Below are positions 8,868 to 16,956 of a DNA stretch of 36,095 bases, in pieces. This stretch comes from Novosphingobium sp. UBA6722. GTDB lineage: Bacteria > Pseudomonadota > Alphaproteobacteria > Sphingomonadales > Sphingomonadaceae. The notes under the pieces were generated by a model. The model was not told the DNA's origin. It saw only the letters and a program-made list of their open reading frames with translations, and searched no databases. Location: positions 1-36,095 of the forward strand of contig DKII01000166.1 of assembly GCA_002454125.1 (NCBI GenBank), given 5' to 3'. Position 1 is the stretch's first letter. Each line of letters starts with the position of its first letter. A program made the translations under genes and the position numbers.

Positions 8868-8896
8868 AATAGATCACCGACTGCTGCTCTTGACAA
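8868..8896 (-). promoter_or_regulatory. Possible promoter of the TonB-dependent receptor gene
   Basis: On the minus strand TTGTCA (8891-8896) and TCTATT (8868-8873) are 17 bases apart, close to a housekeeping -35/-10 pair, about 50 bases before the receptor start codon. The same segment contains TTGACA on the + strand (8890-8895), which could serve the TIR operon but lacks a convincing -10 box. Confidence 0.35.
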
Positions 8897-9044
8897 CAGG
8901 TTTTAATCGATTGGTTAGAACGGCCGGAAACCGTAGCGTAAGTGCCACACCTTGGCTGGCGGAGAGACACAAAATTACGCGAAAGTGTCATTGCAAACCG
9001 CGGGGAAGCCCCTAGTTTTCGTGCGCAGCAGGCGGGGAGTCGCG

Positions 9045-10742
9045 ATGGAGCAGGAAGCAGCGCCGATTGAGGCGCCACGGTATCGCGCCTTCATCAGCTA
9101 CAGCCACGCCGACGCTTCCTTCGCTTCCTGGCTGCATCGCCGGATCGAAAGCTACCGGCTGCCGGCCGTCCGTGACGGACCGACCGCAGTGCTGGCGCCG
9201 GTCTTCATCGACCGTGCGGAACTGCCCGCTGCGCCCGACCTGACCGATCAGGTCCGCGAGGCGCTGGCGCAGTCGGCCGCGCTGATCGTGGTCGCCAGCC
9301 CGCAGGCCCGGGCGAGCCGCTGGGTCGATCAGGAGATCGCCCTGTTCCGCGCGCTCCATCCGGACCGACCGGTTCTTGCCGCCTTGATCGCGGGCGAACC
9401 GGACGAGGCTTTCCCGCCCGCGCTGGTCGAGTTTGGCGGCCGCACGATCGAGCCACTGGCCGCTGATTTCCGCAAGCGCGCAGATGGCAAGCGGCTGGGC
9501 CTGCTGAAGATCGTCGCCGGGCTGACCGGCCAGCCGCTGGACCGACTGGTCCAGCGCGATGCCCAGGCCCGCCAGCGCCGCGTGATGGCCGTCACGGCAG
9601 CAGCCGTGCTGCTCAGTGTAGTGCTGGCTGCTCTGCTCGTCCTGGCGATCCGCGCCCGAACCGAGGCAGAGCGGCAGCGCGCCAGCGCCGAGGGAATGGT
9701 CGAATTCATGCTGACCGATCTGCGCAGCGAGCTGAAAGGCGCGGCTGGCCTCAGGGTGATGGACAAGGTCAATATGCGGGCGATGGCGCATTACTCGCAG
9801 CAGGACCTCTCTGCCCTGCCTGCCGAGAGCCTGACCCGCCGCGCGCGCTTGCTGCAGGCGATGGGTGAGGATGAGGCTCAGCGCGGCCGCTTTGCCGAGG
9901 CCGAGGACAAGTTCGAAGAAGCCGCCCGGACCACCGCCGCGGTACTGGCGCAGCGGCCCGGCGATCCCGAAGCGATCTTCGCCCATGCCCAGAGCGAGTT
10001 CTGGACCGGCTTTGCCGCCTGGCAGCAAACTGATCTGGCCACGACCGAACGGCACTGGCGGGCCTACCTGACCCAGGCCGAAGCGCTGGCGGCGCGCGAG
10101 CCGGGCACGCTGCGCTCGCTGGCAGAGCTTGGCTATGCCCACGGCAACCTGTGCGAACTGACGCATGCCCAGACCAAAAATGCCGACCAGGCCTTGCCAT
10201 GGTGCGAGCAGGCGACCGACTTTATGCGGCAGGCGGCCCGCCTGCCGGCGGCGACGCGGCAGACCAGGCTGGACCTTGCCAATCGCCTCGGCTGGCAGGC
10301 CGACGTGCTGGGCAAGGGCGGAAAGCATGACGCGGCCATTGCCTTGCGCCGAGAAGAAGCAGCGCTGCTGACCGCAATGCTGCAGCGCGAATCTGACAAC
10401 CTTCAGCTGCGCGAACGCCGCCTGTGGCCCGAGATTGGCATGGCCCGCGAGGAGCTGGCGGCAGGCCGGCTGGACCAGGGATTTGCGCGCGCCAGGCAGA
10501 CGTTGGCGGCCTATGCCGAACTTGCCGCCGATCGGCCGGATGATCGCGCGCTGACGGCGCAGCAACTGCGCATGGCCGTAATCGCCGCCAAGGCTGCCAT
10601 GGATGCACAGCGACCGGAGGCCGCGGCCTTCAAGCGCGCGGCTGAAGGGTATTACGCGCTGCTGCGCCGCAGTTATCCGGACAAGGAGCTGGCCCGCTTC
10701 ACCCGCATGATGACCCAGATCGAACAGGGAGAGAGCAAATGA
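9045..10742 (+). CDS. TIR-domain protein with membrane anchor and TPR-like region
   Basis: The first about 150 residues form a bacterial TIR domain: it opens with YRAFISYSHADASFASWL, and the SRWVDQE stretch places Glu97 where the catalytic glutamate of NAD-cleaving TIR enzymes sits. One strongly hydrophobic segment follows (about residues 180-203), and then about 350 residues of alanine-rich helices resembling TPR repeats. TIR domains either cleave NAD+ or act as scaffolds; which applies here is not shown. The ATG at 9045 is preferred because a GGGGAG tract lies about five bases ahead and the TIR strand begins soon after; a GTG at 9021 is an alternative. Its stop overlaps the next gene (ATGA), the first of two such couplings. 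Length 565 residues. Confidence 0.85.
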   Translation: MEQEAAPIEAPRYRAFISYSHADASFASWLHRRIESYRLPAVRDGPTAVLAPVFIDRAELPAAPDLTDQVREALAQSAALIVVASPQARASRWVDQEIALFRALHPDRPVLAALIAGEPDEAFPPALVEFGGRTIEPLAADFRKRADGKRLGLLKIVAGLTGQPLDRLVQRDAQARQRRVMAVTAAAVLLSVVLAALLVLAIRARTEAERQRASAEGMVEFMLTDLRSELKGAAGLRVMDKVNMRAMAHYSQQDLSALPAESLTRRARLLQAMGEDEAQRGRFAEAEDKFEEAARTTAAVLAQRPGDPEAIFAHAQSEFWTGFAAWQQTDLATTERHWRAYLTQAEALAAREPGTLRSLAELGYAHGNLCELTHAQTKNADQALPWCEQATDFMRQAARLPAATRQTRLDLANRLGWQADVLGKGGKHDAAIALRREEAALLTAMLQRESDNLQLRERRLWPEIGMAREELAAGRLDQGFARARQTLAAYAELAADRPDDRALTAQQLRMAVIAAKAAMDAQRPEAAAFKRAAEGYYALLRRSYPDKELARFTRMMTQIEQGESK

Positions 10743-11458
10743 GCAATCCGAACAACAATACCGATGGCACCACCCGCGGGATCGATCCGCACGATCTGGC
10801 GCGGCGCCCCACCAATGTGCCGTTTGCCCCGGCCTACATCACCGTGATCCGGATCGACTCGCCCGGCGCGTGGCGGATCAGCGCCAACCACGCCAGCTTC
10901 GCGATTGACGATCCGGCCCAGAACACGCCCGATGCCCGCCTCGCCCAGGCGCTGCGGATCCTCAAGAAGGTTATCCCCGGCGGTGGCGGCAACCGCAAGA
11001 AGCTGTCCGATCTGCGCCCGGGTCAGCCCAACGCCGAGGCTAAGCTTTATCAGCGCTCTGACGGGACCTTTGATCGCGACGACTTTGTCGACCTCAATTT
11101 CGCCAGCCAGCACGAAATCTTCGTCTACTACGACAGCGCCGACGTGACGCTGGACAATGATCTGCTGATCTCGTTCGGGCCCGCCCTCAGCAATGGCAAT
11201 CCGGCAGCGGGCAATGACAGCTTCTTTGTCTCGCGGGTCGATGACGGCCAGCTTGACGGTCCGCTCAAGGGCAAGCTGATCCGGATTGAGAACTACAACA
11301 CGATCTATGACGGCAGCACTTTCACCCCGCGGCCGAACAACGATGCCAGCAAGGCGGCGAAGTATTCGCTGAGCTATCACGTCACCCTGCCGGGGCGTCA
11401 GCCACTGCCGATCGTGATCGATCCGGATACCGGCAACGGCATGGGCGGCCAGCCCTGA
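10739..11458 (+). CDS. Unknown protein in the TIR operon
   Basis: This 239-residue soluble protein matches no family I can name with confidence. It has no signal peptide or membrane segment. The N-terminal 30 residues and the C-terminal tail (DPDTGNGMGG) look flexible. The middle alternates short hydrophobic strands (AYITVIRID, HEIFVYYDSADVTL, AKYSLSYHVTLP) with polar turns, suggesting a beta-rich, possibly beta-sandwich fold. Its start overlaps the TIR gene stop by four bases and its stop overlaps the next start by one base, so the three products are probably made in fixed ratio and may form a complex. Coding status is firm because of this coupling; function is unknown. Confidence 0.75.
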   Translation: MSNPNNNTDGTTRGIDPHDLARRPTNVPFAPAYITVIRIDSPGAWRISANHASFAIDDPAQNTPDARLAQALRILKKVIPGGGGNRKKLSDLRPGQPNAEAKLYQRSDGTFDRDDFVDLNFASQHEIFVYYDSADVTLDNDLLISFGPALSNGNPAAGNDSFFVSRVDDGQLDGPLKGKLIRIENYNTIYDGSTFTPRPNNDASKAAKYSLSYHVTLPGRQPLPIVIDPDTGNGMGGQP

Positions 11459-13059
11459 TGCAGCCAGTCCGGCTATCCCTGCCTGCCATAGCTGCCCTGA
11501 CCCGCGCCGGAGCCTGCGCACGGGCCTGGGAGCTGTTCGTGGCGAGCGGCTGGGATAGCCGGACCGACGATCCGGCTGCTCTGTCGCTGAAGGGGCGGCT
11601 GCTGAAAGACCGGGCGCGGGCGGCCCGGGGCACCGAGCGGACCGACCTGTTCGCGGCCGCCGCCGCAGCCTATGCCGCCGCAAACGCGCTGTCGCCGGCT
11701 CCTTACCGGGCGATCAATGTCGCAACCGCGCGGCTGCTGGCAGGCGATCCGGCCAGCGCAGCGCAGAGCGCGCGCGACGTGCTGGTCCTGCTCGACCAGG
11801 CCGGTCCTGCCACCGATACGCCCTATTACCTCGCCGCGACCCGGGCCGAAGCGCTGCTGCTACTTGATGATCAGGCTGGCGCAGAGCGGGCGCTGGCCGA
11901 AGCGGTCACCGCCGATCCCGATGGCTGGGATGACCGCGCGGTAACGTTGGGCCAACTGCGCGAGATCCTGCGTGCCCAGGCGGTCGAAGCGCCCTGGCTC
12001 AGTCGCTTCACGCCGCCGACCAGCGTGCATTTCGCCGGTCACATGGGGATCGTTGCCGGTGGGCCGGGCGAAACCGCTCTGGCCGCAGCGACCGATGCCG
12101 TGCTGGCGCGGCACGGGGTCGGGTTCGGCTGGGGGGCGCTGGCCGCCGGCTCCGATATCGTGATTGCCGAGCGGCTGGTCGCGGCCGGGGCCGAGCTCCA
12201 CGTCGTGCTCCCCTGCCCGCCGCAAGTCTTCGCCGCCCAGTCAGTCGTGCCCGCCGGCGGTGACTGGCTGGCACGCTATGAACGCCTGCTCGACCAGGCC
12301 GCCTCGCTGCGGGTGGCGGGCTATGCCCCCGCGGCGGTTCATGACCCGCTGGCCACGCAGCACGCCGGAATCCTGGCGATTGGCGGCACCCTGCTCAATG
12401 CCCGGCGGCTCGGCGCCGCTTGCCTGCAATTGCTGGTCGAGGACGAAACGGGCGGCGGCCCGAACACGGCCCGCCAGGCAGCACTGTGGCCCAGCGGCAA
12501 CCAGGCTCAGGAGCGGGTGCGGATTGCGCGCGATGCGGCGGTCGAGGCGATGTTCCCGCCCGAGGCCCCCGATCCGGCGCGGCAGTTGATGACCCAGGTG
12601 GCGATCAGGATTGACCTGCCAGCCCAGCCCAGCCCCTCGACCGGGCTGCGACCGGTGATTGACCAGGTGGCGCAAGCCATTGCTGCTGCCAATCTGCCGC
12701 AGGGCTCGATCCGGACCGGCCAGGGGCGCTGGGATCTGCTGCTGGACGATCGCGACCAGGCGCTTGCGCTGGTCGCGAGCCTGCTGGCGCTGCCCGGCGA
12801 CGCACCCGCAATTGGCGTCCACCAGGCAATCGTGACGGTACTTGCCGATCCGGCCAGCGGGGCCAGCGTCGCTTATGGTCCCGAAAGTAACCGCGCGGGC
12901 GAACTGATGGCCATGGCCCCGGCCGGCGCTGCGCTTGCGTCTGATGCCCTGGCAGTCGTCCTCGCCGCTTCCCCCGCCCCGTCGCTGCGCAGCGAGCTTT
13001 ATCACCTCGGCGATGCGGAGACCGGCGGTCCGGTCCACATGCTGCTGCCTACGGCCTAG
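11458..13059 (+). CDS. TPR-like / SLOG-like / pseudo-cyclase protein of the TIR operon
   Basis: This 533-residue protein appears to have three parts. Residues 1-180 are helical and TPR-like, similar in style to TRAFs-binding proteins. Residues about 188-330 look like a SLOG/Rossmann nucleotide-binding unit: HFAGHM, then GWGALAAGSDIVIAERL and GAELHVVLP. Residues about 378-530 follow the pattern of class III nucleotide cyclases: Asp386 in IRIDL, a GQGRWDLLLD hairpin, AIGVHQAIV, and YGPESNRAGELMAMAPAG. In active cyclases the hairpin has Asp where Gln422 stands, so catalysis is doubtful and a sensing role is more likely. The gene is coupled to its upstream neighbour (TGATG), and its TAG overlaps the stop of the convergent Crp-type gene within the shared bases CTAG. 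Domain assignments are from motif reading only. Confidence 0.75.
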   Translation: MQPVRLSLPAIAALTRAGACARAWELFVASGWDSRTDDPAALSLKGRLLKDRARAARGTERTDLFAAAAAAYAAANALSPAPYRAINVATARLLAGDPASAAQSARDVLVLLDQAGPATDTPYYLAATRAEALLLLDDQAGAERALAEAVTADPDGWDDRAVTLGQLREILRAQAVEAPWLSRFTPPTSVHFAGHMGIVAGGPGETALAAATDAVLARHGVGFGWGALAAGSDIVIAERLVAAGAELHVVLPCPPQVFAAQSVVPAGGDWLARYERLLDQAASLRVAGYAPAAVHDPLATQHAGILAIGGTLLNARRLGAACLQLLVEDETGGGPNTARQAALWPSGNQAQERVRIARDAAVEAMFPPEAPDPARQLMTQVAIRIDLPAQPSPSTGLRPVIDQVAQAIAAANLPQGSIRTGQGRWDLLLDDRDQALALVASLLALPGDAPAIGVHQAIVTVLADPASGASVAYGPESNRAGELMAMAPAGAALASDALAVVLAASPAPSLRSELYHLGDAETGGPVHMLLPTA

Positions 13060-13721
13060 TAGACCATTTCTTCCAGCCGGTGCGGCGCAATCACTGCCAG
13101 CCCGTCAGTGCGGCGCTGGATAATCCCGCGCCGCTCCAGCTGCGAGACCGTGCGGGACGCTGTCTCGCGGGTGGACTGGACCCGCTGCGCCAGCTCCGCC
13201 AGCACCGGCAGTGGGCGGATCACGCCGTCTTCGGTCTGGCGCGACAGGCGCAGCAGCTCGGCACAGATCCGTCCGGTCGTAGAGAGCAGCGTCGCTTCAA
13301 CCATCCGCTGGCGCATCATGGTCAACCGCCGCGAAAGCTGCCGCGCGATCGCCATCGCGACCCCGCTATAGTTTTCCATCAGCCGCAGCATCGTGTCTTC
13401 GCCATAATGCAGCGACTGGCCATCGCTCAGCGCCTCGACCTGGCCATCACCGCTCTGGCCGACAAGATTGCCATAGAATTCACCGGGGCCGAACTGGTGC
13501 AGCACCAGCATCCCGCCCTCGCGCCCATAGGCTGCTTCCTGCGCCAGCCCGGCGAGCAGCAGCGAGGTCTCTTCACGGTCGGGTAGCGGATAAAGGACCT
13601 GCCCGCGGCCGTGCCGCCCGCCCCGCCCCAGCGCATCGATCGTATGCGCCAGCGCTTCGCCGCAACCAAAGGCTGCGGCGATAATCGCAAGCTGGCTGGA
13701 GACCGGTTTGGCCGGTGGCAT
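13056..13721 (-). CDS. Crp/Fnr-family transcriptional regulator
   Basis: The 221-residue protein has the Crp/Fnr layout: a cyclic-nucleotide-binding-like beta roll (about residues 20-115, with GQVLYPLPDREET and QFGPGEFYGNL), a long dimer helix (about 115-150) and a winged helix-turn-helix (about 155-215), whose recognition region reads QSTRETASRTVSQLERRGIIQRR. No four-cysteine iron-sulphur motif of FNR is visible (a single Cys20 and one Cys in the C-terminal half), and the ligand is unknown. It converges on the TIR operon. If it binds a cyclic nucleotide it may be functionally linked to the cyclase-like protein next door, but no sequence feature proves that. Confidence 0.88.
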   Translation of the reverse strand: MPPAKPVSSQLAIIAAAFGCGEALAHTIDALGRGGRHGRGQVLYPLPDREETSLLLAGLAQEAAYGREGGMLVLHQFGPGEFYGNLVGQSGDGQVEALSDGQSLHYGEDTMLRLMENYSGVAMAIARQLSRRLTMMRQRMVEATLLSTTGRICAELLRLSRQTEDGVIRPLPVLAELAQRVQSTRETASRTVSQLERRGIIQRRTDGLAVIAPHRLEEMVY

Positions 13722-13798
13722 TTGGGGACCCCTGTTATCGGCCCAAAAGGCGCGAAACCGCGGCTGAATGCAAGGGAAAATGGCGAGGCCAGCGGGTG

Positions 13799-15688
13799 CT
13801 AATCAGCTAGCAGTCCAACTGCCACTCCGGCCGGCGCAAGCCTGGCCGCACCCAGCAGGAACGTTTTGACTGCACTTTCGGGCAAGTCGGCCGGCGCTGT
13901 GCCATAATTGAAGGCGAAGACCAGGTTGCCGGTCCGCCGCAACCGCAGGCCTTCGGGCATGGCGATACAGTCCAGTCCGCTGTCGGTTGCCAGCCTTGCG
14001 ATCAGCCCTTCGATCGCAGCATCGATCGGATAGCGCGAAACGTAGTGATAGCGGCCCTGCTGGAAGATCCCCGGACCGACCTCGTCCAGCGCCGTTTCAA
14101 CGTGCTCCAGCCACTCGCACGGCTGGCCGCGCAGGCTTTCAACGCGCACGACCTTGAGCGGCAGCAACGCCTGCAGCGGGCCGGGCGGCAGATCTGCCGG
14201 AATGGTGAAGTCCGCCGTCTTGCTGCCAGCGCGCGGCCCGAACACGACCGGCGCAGTGATGCTGGCGAGGCTGGCGACAAAGGCATCACTGGAGATCGGC
14301 AAACACGGCACCACCACCAAGGCATAGCCGGCAAGGTCCGCTTCGGGCCGGACGATGTCGATGTCGAGGCCCAGCCGCCGCAGCAGCGAATAATACTCAA
14401 ACGCGACCCGCAATGCCGAGAACCCTTGGCCCTGCGGCAGGATGTCGGTCACCCAGGCGGCGGTATAATCGAACACCAGCGCCACGCGCCGCGGCGGCGG
14501 CCCCGCAGCTGGCAACGCAGCAATCTCGGCGGCGACAGTCCGCGCTTCATGCGCACCCTGGTCGTCGATGCTGTCGGGGCGCAGCAGCCCGGCGTGCATC
14601 TGCTCCTGCGCGAAGGGCGCCTGGCGCCAGCGGAAATAGCTGACCAGCTCGGCCCCGTGCGCCATCGCCTCCAGCGTCCACAACCGCACCATCCCGGGCA
14701 GCGGCGCCGGGTTGTAGCGCGCCCAGTTCACCGGTCCCGGCTGCTGCTCCATCACCCACCAGCGCCCTTCGCGCTGGCAGCCGCGATAGAGATCGTGGTG
14801 GAAGGCGGCGATATCGGGATGGCCCTGGCGCTGGTAGCGCTGCTTCTCCTCCGCCGAGAACCAGAACTGCTCAAGAAACCCGAGCGGATAGCTGTCCCAG
14901 CTGGCCACATCGAGGTCATCGCCGACCGCGTGGTGATCGAACTGGGTGAAAAAGCCCATGAAGTTGTGAACCACATCGCGGCCGGGCGAGTGGCGGCGCA
15001 GGATTTCAACCTGGCGGCGGTTGAAAGCCACGACCTGGTCCGAGGAGAAGCGCCGGAAATCAAGCTCGTGCGCCGGGTTGGCCTGGGTCACGGTCAGGTT
15101 TGGCAGCTCGATCTCGGCAAAGTCGCGGTATTCCATCGACCAGAAGACATTGCCCCAGGCATGGTTGAGCGCCGCGATCGTGCCGTACTTGCCACGCAGC
15201 CAGGCACGGAACCCATCGCGCGCCGAAAGGGAGTAACTGACCGCCGTATCGTGGCAGCCATATTCGTTATCGGTCTGCCAGGCGGCAATCGCCGGGTGCT
15301 GGCCATAGCGCTCGGCCAGCAATGTCACGATCCGGTCGCACTGCGCCGCATAGCCGGCGTGGCTGAAGCAATAGTGCCGCCGCGACCCGAACCCGCGCGG
15401 GCGGCCATCGGCATCCAGCGCGATCATCTCTGGCATGGTATCGACCAGCCACTTCGGCGGCGTCGCCGTCGGCGTGCCAAGGATCACCTTGAGTCCGGCA
15501 TCGCCGAGCACCTGCAACGCGCGGTCAAGCCAGTCCCACTCGATCCGCCCCGGCTCCGGCTCGATCCGGCTCCAGGCAAATTCTCCGATCCGGACGTGCG
15601 ATAGGCCCATTGCGGCCATGCGCCGCGCGTCGTCGGCCCACCATGCCGCGGGCCAGTGTTCGGGATAGTAGCAGACACCCAGTTTCAT
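13799..15688 (-). CDS. GH42-family beta-galactosidase
   Basis: This cytoplasmic glycoside hydrolase is likely to remove terminal beta-galactosyl residues from oligosaccharides. The 629-residue product opens with MKLGVCYYPEHWP and runs through a TIM barrel. Glu142 in the WQTDNEYG motif is the expected acid/base and Glu314 in WVMEQQPGPVNW is the expected nucleophile, both at positions typical of GH42. A trimerisation-like domain (about 400-600) and a short C-terminal beta domain follow. No signal peptide is present. The start is the only ATG that keeps the conserved N-terminal strand; its ribosome binding site (AAGGCG) is weak. No transporter or second sugar gene adjoins, so its physiological substrate is open. 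Confidence 0.92.
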   Translation of the reverse strand: MKLGVCYYPEHWPAAWWADDARRMAAMGLSHVRIGEFAWSRIEPEPGRIEWDWLDRALQVLGDAGLKVILGTPTATPPKWLVDTMPEMIALDADGRPRGFGSRRHYCFSHAGYAAQCDRIVTLLAERYGQHPAIAAWQTDNEYGCHDTAVSYSLSARDGFRAWLRGKYGTIAALNHAWGNVFWSMEYRDFAEIELPNLTVTQANPAHELDFRRFSSDQVVAFNRRQVEILRRHSPGRDVVHNFMGFFTQFDHHAVGDDLDVASWDSYPLGFLEQFWFSAEEKQRYQRQGHPDIAAFHHDLYRGCQREGRWWVMEQQPGPVNWARYNPAPLPGMVRLWTLEAMAHGAELVSYFRWRQAPFAQEQMHAGLLRPDSIDDQGAHEARTVAAEIAALPAAGPPPRRVALVFDYTAAWVTDILPQGQGFSALRVAFEYYSLLRRLGLDIDIVRPEADLAGYALVVVPCLPISSDAFVASLASITAPVVFGPRAGSKTADFTIPADLPPGPLQALLPLKVVRVESLRGQPCEWLEHVETALDEVGPGIFQQGRYHYVSRYPIDAAIEGLIARLATDSGLDCIAMPEGLRLRRTGNLVFAFNYGTAPADLPESAVKTFLLGAARLAPAGVAVGLLAD

Positions 15689-15887
15689 CGCGCCTTAGTG
15701 GCGTCGCGCCAGATAGTTGGCAAGCTGCCAGCAGCTGCAGTACTGGGACCATTCTGCAATTTCCATTTGCAGCTGCCGACCAAGAGAATCCTATTTTGCC
15801 AAGATCGCAGGTGGTGCATAAGGGAAACTTGAGAGGATTGTTGATGGAAGATTTTCCATTGGCTTCTGACCAAGGAAAGGAGGCAGG

Positions 15888-16394
15888 ATGAAGCGGATTT
15901 TTACAAGGGCTGGATGTATCGCCTCGTTCGCATTGCTCGCTGCATGTGGCGGGAACAGCGAACCGGCTCCGACCGCCGAGACGTCTGCTGCCGCTGATGC
16001 CGCAGCTCCTGCCGCAGCCCCTGCTGCCGCCGCCGCTCCAGCTGCAGACAACACCGACACGCTTGATGGCACCAAGTTCGCCGACATGACCGGCAATGCC
16101 GCCAATGGCGAGAGGGTCTTCATGCAGTGCAAGTCGTGCCACGTCACGGATCCGGGCATTAACCGGATCGGTCCTTCGCTCGCCGGGCTTGTCGGACGAA
16201 CTGCGGGCACCGTCGCTGGCTTCCCTTACAGTGATGCCCACAAGAGCAGCGGCATCACCTGGTCCAAGGAAAAGCTTTACCAGTACTTGGAAAAGCCGGC
16301 CCGCTTGGTTCCGGGCACCAAGATGGCCTTCGCGGGTCTGGCCAAGGGGCAGGACCGCGCCGACGTGATCGCCTACCTTGAAACCAAGAAGTAA
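15888..16394 (+). CDS. Lipoprotein class I cytochrome c
   Basis: A membrane-anchored periplasmic electron carrier of 168 residues. The N-terminal signal ends in the lipobox LAAC, so Cys20 would be lipidated. A low-complexity Ala/Pro linker (about residues 25-55) separates it from the cytochrome domain. The heme-binding CKSCH motif (about residues 81-85) is followed by IGPSLAGLVGR, and the distal methionine lies in PGTKMAFAGL, as in mitochondrial-type cytochrome c. The domain has the cyt c2 family features. AAGGAGG ends five bases before the ATG, a very strong ribosome binding site. A terminator follows directly. Confidence 0.93.
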   Translation: MKRIFTRAGCIASFALLAACGGNSEPAPTAETSAAADAAAPAAAPAAAAAPAADNTDTLDGTKFADMTGNAANGERVFMQCKSCHVTDPGINRIGPSLAGLVGRTAGTVAGFPYSDAHKSSGITWSKEKLYQYLEKPARLVPGTKMAFAGLAKGQDRADVIAYLETKK

Positions 16395-16417
16395 GCCGCC
16401 ACTTACAGGCAAAGAAG

Positions 16418-16451
16418 AGGGGCGCGGACCTTGCGGTTCGCGCCCCTTTTT
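16418..16451 (+). terminator. Rho-independent terminator after cytochrome c
   Basis: Arms 16418-16430 and 16435-16447 pair with one wobble around loop TTGC, followed by a run of five T. It begins 23 bases after the cytochrome c stop codon. Confidence 0.88.
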
Positions 16452-16693
16452 AATCGACCCATTCCGTGGTTCGGGCTTTGGACGGTATCGGCATCGGCGA
16501 CCATCACCTCCCATTGGCCAATTGTGCTGGGGCGTTCGACGATTGGCCAGCGCCGCAAATGCATTTCGGCGACGGCTTTCCTTCGAAGTTCATGATCGCG
16601 CATCGGACCTTCGCCGACAGCTTCGGCGGCAACTATGCCTCGAATCAGGGAAAAGCGCCATGATCATCATGGCGGAGCGCATCGCGGTGCAGG
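16452..16693. other. Chromosomal stretch left of the island, no clear gene
   Basis: This stretch lies between the cytochrome c terminator and the left attachment repeat. A GTG-initiated frame (16466-16663, + strand, 65 residues, ending QGKAP) has somewhat protein-like composition, but no family I recognise and no good ribosome binding site. It may be the tail of a decayed gene. Nothing else is visible. Confidence 0.4.
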
Positions 16694-16713
16694 AAATGGT
16701 GCCCAGAAGAGGA
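16694..16713. repeat. Left attachment repeat of the tRNA-Leu island
   Basis: The 20 bases AAATGGTGCCCAGAAGAGGA are identical to 27039-27058, which covers the 3' end and CCA of the tRNA-Leu gene. The repeats share orientation and flank about 10.3 kb carrying an integrase gene beside the intact tRNA. This is the standard outcome of site-specific integration into a tRNA 3' end. Confidence 0.9.
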
Positions 16714-16847
16714 GCGTAGCAGTGCGACTGGTTCGAGTCCTCGATGTGGACTGAGATAAATCCAGTCTTTTCAGTGGTGATGGTTTCGAGTCCAGAAGAG
16801 GACTCACATCTTATTATATTTTGTGCGGTATAACAGCCACATACGCG

Positions 16848-16886
16848 ATGTGGTTTTTGCGAAGGCCCGCAGAAAAGCCCGCATTT
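16848..16886. repeat. Copy of the integrase-upstream repeat block
   Basis: ATGTGGTTTTTGC (16848-16860) is identical to 26893-26905. In both places it is followed by two GCCCGCA units (16865 and 16877 on the left; 26910 and 26921 on the right), the first after four bases in each copy and the second spaced five bases on the left and four on the right. These could be arm-type integrase binding sites or a relic of a second integrase region. Confidence 0.55.
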
Positions 16887-16936
16887 CAATGTGGTCTAGA
16901 GGTTCGAGTCCAATTCAGGGACTCGAAACTTACAAA

Positions 16937-16956
16937 AATGGCGGATTTCCGCCATT
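16937..16956. repeat. Short perfect hairpin in the left scar
   Basis: The arms AATGGCGGA and TCCGCCATT face each other across two T. It is not followed by a T-run in either direction, so it is not a clear terminator. Confidence 0.4.

Noticed and set aside
9021..9044. GTG at 9021 as the start of the TIR gene
   Set aside because: The ATG at 9045 has a better placed GGGGAG and the extra residues add no TIR sequence.
16466..16663. A 65-residue gene left of the attachment repeat
   Set aside because: There is no recognisable family, no convincing ribosome binding site and a GTG start; kept only as a comment on the gap.
16730..16911. T-arm-like sequences as additional tRNA genes
   Set aside because: No acceptor, D-arm or anticodon arm can be folded around them; they are better read as attachment scars.
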